From Iris pallida (lineage: Eukaryota; Streptophyta; Magnoliopsida; Asparagales; Iridaceae), in assembly GCA_029216955.1 (NCBI GenBank), contig JANAVB010002199.1:14439417-14503416 (forward strand): a stretch of 64,000 bases of DNA. Direction: 5' to 3'. Below are positions 59,581 to 64,000 of this stretch, piece after piece; position 1 is the stretch's first letter; each line of letters starts with the position of its first letter. The translations under genes and the position numbers were made by a program. The notes under the pieces are model-generated. The model was not told the DNA's origin. It worked only from the letters and a program-made list of their open reading frames with translations, and made no database searches.

Positions 59581-61565
59581 GTACGAGTTTTTCCTTTCTG
59601 TTTTTGAATATGTTTCCTCTCTTGCAACTGAACCTAATGGCTTATCACTGGTTTAATGTTATTAATATTTTTTAATTCTTAAATTCAAAGATGTGAGAAA
59701 TAATTTGTCGACTTTCATTTTGGTCATGGGTTTTTGATAAGAAAAATTTTCACCAGCATTATTTGTGGAGAGTTGATAACTTCGGAAGTTCTGACTTGCC
59801 TGACAGTTTGTTCTTTTTACATATGGTCGCCCATCAGGGATCTTAGTAATTTCTTGCCAAGTTTAAAGTATGACCATACCTATCAAAGGGTTTTGATGCT
59901 TCTCTGGTGATTACGACGTCAATGAAGAACTTGTGTTTAGTTTATGAACTCAAAAGTATTTGTGGTTTTTGAAGCTTTGATAATAACTTCTAAAATGAAG
60001 AACTTGTGTTTAGTTTCTGAACTCAAAAGTACAGTGAATTTTTGAAGCTTTACATATGTCATTGATATTTCATTCAGTCAGAAGTTTATGAAATAATATT
60101 AAGGTGTGCCACTGTCATGTTGTGCCTCTCCGAGCAGTATAATTTATGTGACTTAACTCGATAAACTGTTAGGCAGTCCGAGCAGTATAAATTTATGCGA
60201 GACTTGCAATGTTGTAGGGGTGCAATATGAACGAAAGTAGACTTGTGGTGTTATAGGGATACAATTTGAGAATGAATGGCAGCGCTTAGCCAACAATTTA
60301 TAAGGGATACAATGTGAGGAATGGTTGTGCTTTGATGTTGGTGAGGAAGGGAAGGATGGCATGGGTGATAAAGGGCGGGAGATGGAGGGTGACAAAGGAG
60401 GAAGTGAAGAAGGGATTGCCGTGGTTGAGGGAGGGGATAAAGGGAAAAGCTAATTGTCTTTTGCGTGAGGATAGCATGATGGTGACTGGGGAGGCAGTAT
60501 ATTGGCAAACTATTTAATAATAACAGTTGGTTAAACAAAATATTCACCTATAGTAATGGATTCCTGTAATAGATGGTAAGAACACCAATAGTTGCGGATG
60601 AGGATTAGATTATTAGAATACAAGGTCATATGTCCAAAATGCATTGCCAGTAACGTTGAGCTTAACAATTAGGGTTTTGGATCCGATTAAGACTCCTGAT
60701 ATTTCTAGACAAAAAACATATGTTTTTTGAAGGGTTTTGTGAAAACCTGGTGTCTCTCATGTTCAGGTTGCATGGATTTGGTGGGTTGCAGGTCTCAATA
60801 CTTGCTCTTTTAAGTGGATTTGGTGATGTTAAAGATGATAGATAAAAGGATGTCGGATATCAGGAGATAAAGAATGATAGTTGTCTTGCACTGCAAGTTC
60901 TGAAGTCACACCAGCAATCCTTATTGTTAAAAATTTAAGCAAGGATAAAGATGAACCAACTGAACTTTAATTTTGTTCATAAATACCTGAGATTGCTGGC
61001 CAATGTCAATTGATTGAAAAATGCAATTGTAAATTAATACCTGATACATGCGTTAAATTGAAACACAAGGCTTTCAAATCTTAGTCAATAGTTGTGCTTT
61101 CGGACGGTAATGGTGTTCATAATGCTTGGAAAACATTAAAAAGAAACCACTGAGAGGTATTCTGCAAAATGGTGGCTAATGATGGGCTAAGGGGGATTTG
61201 AGGCGATGGATTTGGTGCTGGCCATGAATAAATGGCTGGCCTCTTTGATTATTTTTTTATGTTCTTTGTTGATCAAGGTTGGACTTGGAATTGTGATTAA
61301 CAGATTAAGAATATAAGACTCTTGAATTTACCACTGGTTGTTTGACAAATGACACAGGAAAACAGACTACTTTTGGGTAAAAAGCTTGCTCAGATTAGTA
61401 TTTTTTGACTTCGTTGTTCATTCATTCTGCAGTGTTGGCATAAGTTGATATGTTGCAAGTTGTTGCAGTGGTCTTTTCAGTTGAGTTAAACATATTGAGT
61501 GAAGAAAGGGCAATATAACTGAGCAACTGAATTTGAAACCCCAACTGGAGAAGGCATATAATTTA
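59581..61565 (+). other. MDN1 intron 23, first part
   Basis: No further midasin exon could be found from here to the window end. A tandem duplication lies at 59921-60051 (copies 73 bp apart, starting AATGAAGAACTTGTG). The open frames near 60150-60550 have no recognisable motif. Confidence 0.55.
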
Positions 61566-61820
61566 GGATTATTTTGTATAAGGGTACCGGGTTTAGACCT
61601 AATTAGACTTTGGGTGCTAGGTTTGTCCGTTTTAGACTTTGGGTATCGGAACTTTTTTAGTGACATGTTTTAGTGACAAAATTGGACTTCTAGTGACGAA
61701 ATGAGTCTTTTAATGACGAATGTTCGTCTCTAAAATATGTCACTAAAAAGTTCAAGTGACAAACCCAGTACCCAAAGTCTAATTACGTCCTAAACCTGGT
61801 ACCCTTATACAAAATAATCC
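61566..61820. mobile_element. 255-bp Mutator-type MITE in MDN1 intron 23
   Basis: Starts GGATTATTTTGTATAAGGGT and ends with its exact inverse; the arms pair for about 50 bases and continue imperfectly to the centre. A perfect 9-bp duplication TATAATTTA flanks it (61557-61565 and 61821-61829). Non-coding. Confidence 0.92.
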
Positions 61821-61829
61821 TATAATTTA

Positions 61830-63189
61830 CTCTTAGTTGATGCTGCCTAGCAAGCTGGAAAAACCTGAAATCCAAGAGTCTGGATGAAAGTGAGATTTGT
61901 GAAGCATGCGTTCTTGTCTGCATTTGGTTTAAGTGATGTAGGTGGAATCTGGTGGTGAACAAGTCGGGTATGGGTCTCTACATAGAGCACCCAGACTGAT
62001 ATATACAGTGGAATGACAGAACTTAAGTACTTTCAGAATCGAGTCTGGGTGCAGGTTCAGTGGTCTGACTTAGCCAGGCAAGGTAGCTGATTTTATCTTA
62101 TTAGGGTCCATTTTTAATATTCATTAGGACTCTAGCTTTACCTATTGTGGCCATGTGCACAATTCAGAGAGTTTAAAATAGGGTTCTGTAGGGAGTAGTA
62201 CTGAACATGCCTACTATTCTTGTAAGTTACATATATTTAGTCTGCTTACTGAAACTTCTTATATTATACATGTTAGGCAAAGTTGGAGTATCAGTATCAA
62301 AATTTGTTCAGATCCTTCTTGTGAGTATCAGTATAGGTGGTCCCCAATTGGAGTTTATGAGTTGTTTGTTTTGAAAAGCCAAAAAAAATAAAAATAAATT
62401 AAAATAGAAATATTTGATACATTTTGGCACAATTTTACTTATTATTGGTTGTTTCTCGTTAGCTTTGAATGAACGAGTATTGAACATGGATGAACCATTC
62501 ACCTGCAAAAGATATATTGTTTATTTACTTTGTTTTTTCAGACAGAACACCCACAATATAGAGTTTTGGTTGGTATATTAAGATGGATGCATGATATGAA
62601 TTTATAAATATACAACTTAGACAAATGTAATGGTTATAGTGTGCTGTAGCATGTTGATCTACCGGATCTTTGTATTGACACTGCTTTTTCTCATACTTCT
62701 ATCATTTACTTTTTTTTTGCGGAGTTTTTCGGGAAAGAGAGCCAGCCCCTATGTTAGTATATTAGTATCGGTGGGGGTCAGTTTGGAACCGCGATAGAAC
62801 AAAACCGTCACAATGCGAGGGAATTCTGCAAATAACGTCCACATGGGGGAGGGGTGGATGGGTGGGTGTTGGAAATGCTTAAAGAGAAAGGACTCTGGAG
62901 GTTCTTGCAAATTGTTAGTGCTGTAAAAGAGTCAGGTTCAGGTCCACATTATGTAATATCGAAACCCGAAACCTGTGAGATTTCCGATTCAGATTCGAGT
63001 TAAATTATATATTATATACTTTTGTTTCTTGCTCCACACTGATAATCAAGACATTTTTCACGCTTGATACATTCTAATAAAACCTTAAGAGTCTTGAGTA
63101 GAGTACTCAAACTTTACTACATGATCGTAAACTTGGTATTCCTGTTGACTAGTTAAATGGATAGCCTCGTGTTTGTTAAAATTTCTATA
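61830..63189 (+). other. MDN1 intron 23, second part
   Basis: AT-rich intron without a supported gene or bounded element. Confidence 0.5.
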
Positions 63190-63199
63190 CATTTTTTCA

Positions 63200-63939
63200 G
63201 TGTTCTAAATTTTGGCCTAGGCGCTAGGCGGCCTCCGGCCGCACCGGAAACCCCCTAGGCGGCCCTAGGCGCTCCTACGCGACCCTAGTCGGCTCCTAGG
63301 CGGATTTGAAAATTCAAAATTTTCCCAAAAAATTCAAAATTTTCAGATTCAAAATTTCAAATTTTGAAATTTCAAGAAAAATAAAATACATACCTGCTGC
63401 TTTTGCTTGCTGCTGCTGCTTGCTGGTGCTGCTGCTTTTGCTTGCTGCTGGTGCTGCTGCTTTTGCTTGCTGCTGCTTGCTGCTGCTGGTGCTGGTGCTG
63501 CTTGCTGCTTTTTCTTATTCTCTTCTTCTTCTTCCGGAGAGGATAGGAGAGTAGAGAGGAGAGAGGAGTGGAGGAGAGAGGAGAGGATAGGAGAGTAGAG
63601 AGGATAGGAGAGTAGAGAGACGAAGAGGAGTGAGGAGTGGAGAGGAGAGAGGAGTGGATAGGAGAGGAGAGAAAGACAGAGGAGTGGAGAGTGGTGAGTG
63701 GAGAGAGAGCTTAAAAAGAAAATGTTATCATAAAAAAAAGAAGACGGGGGGTGACTCGAACCAGTGACCCCAATCCCAACAAATGAATCCTTAAGACATA
63801 AGCTACTAACCAAGTTGCCAAACTTTTATTGTGTCTTCTATAGCATATACATGATATATATATGGATAAAAAAAAATCAGTTCGGCGCCTAGGCACCCCT
63901 TCGGCGTACCGAACCCGCCTAGCGCAATTTATAACATTG
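63200..63939. mobile_element. Mutator-like element with CAG-type repeats and a tRNA-like segment
   Basis: Ends TGTTCTAAATT and inverted TGTTATAAATT, then GCGCTAGGCGG on both arms. Flanks CATTTTTTCA (63190-63199) and CATTTTTTTCA (63940-63950) look like a target duplication with a one-base change. The interior has GGCCTAGGCG words, a CTG/CTT-rich tract (63398-63515), a GAGAGGA-rich tract (63530-63715) and a tRNA-like segment. No protein is recognised. Confidence 0.6.
63746..63821 (-). other. tRNA-like segment with A and B box, minus strand
   Basis: On the minus strand CTTGGTTAGTAGCTTA resembles an A box and CTGGTTCGAGTCACC a B box, with GGGGTCACTGG...CCCC around it able to form a T arm. The acceptor ends do not pair well, so I do not call a tRNA gene. 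It may be a SINE head or a decayed tRNA. Confidence 0.45.
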
Positions 63940-64000
63940 CATTTTTTTCATAATTCAAATGGCGCCTAGAGCTTGTTAAGAGAAAAACAACCCGTCTTAG

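Noticed and set aside
60152..60550. Possible small genes on either strand
   Set aside because: Short frames with no motif, in an MDN1 intron, overlapping on both strands.
63746..63821. True tRNA gene on the minus strand
   Set aside because: Boxes are present, but the acceptor stem does not pair and it sits inside a repeat element.

Overview
The window is nuclear DNA of a flowering plant. It has spliceosomal introns, a plant NRT1/PTR transporter, plant-type nuclear tRNA-Gly genes, a telo-box promoter and many plant transposon families. The very GC-rich coding exons at the 5' ends of both genes, next to AT-rich later exons and introns, suggest a monocot (inference; the species is not identified). 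No prokaryotic-type system, CRISPR array or gene cluster is present.

Only two host protein genes are supported. One is a three-exon NPF (nitrate/peptide/hormone family) transporter at 15809-17786, which looks intact. The other is the 5' part of the giant ribosome-assembly ATPase midasin (MDN1), starting at 29785. I could trace 23 exons of MDN1, phase-consistent and free of stops, to 59580. They encode the first 1643 residues, covering the N-terminal region and AAA modules 1-4. The gene runs off the right edge. Two tRNA-Gly(UCC) copies, the second with an acceptor-stem mismatch, sit in a segmental duplication that brackets the transporter.

The rest is layered mobile DNA. 1-6218 is a non-coding LTR retrotransposon (LARD-like) with a tRNA-Met-type primer site. 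It is inserted in the RNase H region of a minus-strand Ty3/gypsy element (gag-pol 6219-9219, long LTR 9407-12624). That element in turn adjoins an older inverted fragment of the LARD family (about 12630-14535). 18586-27731 is a Mutator-like element (MULE) with about 170-bp terminal inverted repeats and an 8-bp target duplication. It carries a mudrA transposase gene broken by a stop codon and by a 3.77-kb solo LTR, plus a convergent CCHC-GRF-CCHC zinc-finger ORF. The solo LTR is of the same family as the gypsy LTR at 9407-12624. A hAT-type MITE (28879-29560) ends about 150 bp upstream of the MDN1 TATA box.

MDN1 introns hold a 6.2-kb L1-type LINE with a 13-bp target duplication (intron 2), a duplicated intron segment in which each copy took its own insertion, a 276-bp SMART/TRIM-like mini-LTR element (intron 3), RTE-type LINE remnants (introns 17 and 20), two Harbinger-type MITEs and a MULE-type MITE (intron 17), and two more Mutator-like elements (intron 23). 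Many insertions are bounded by target-site duplications that can be read directly, so their ends are precise. All calls are by eye; no alignment or database search was run.
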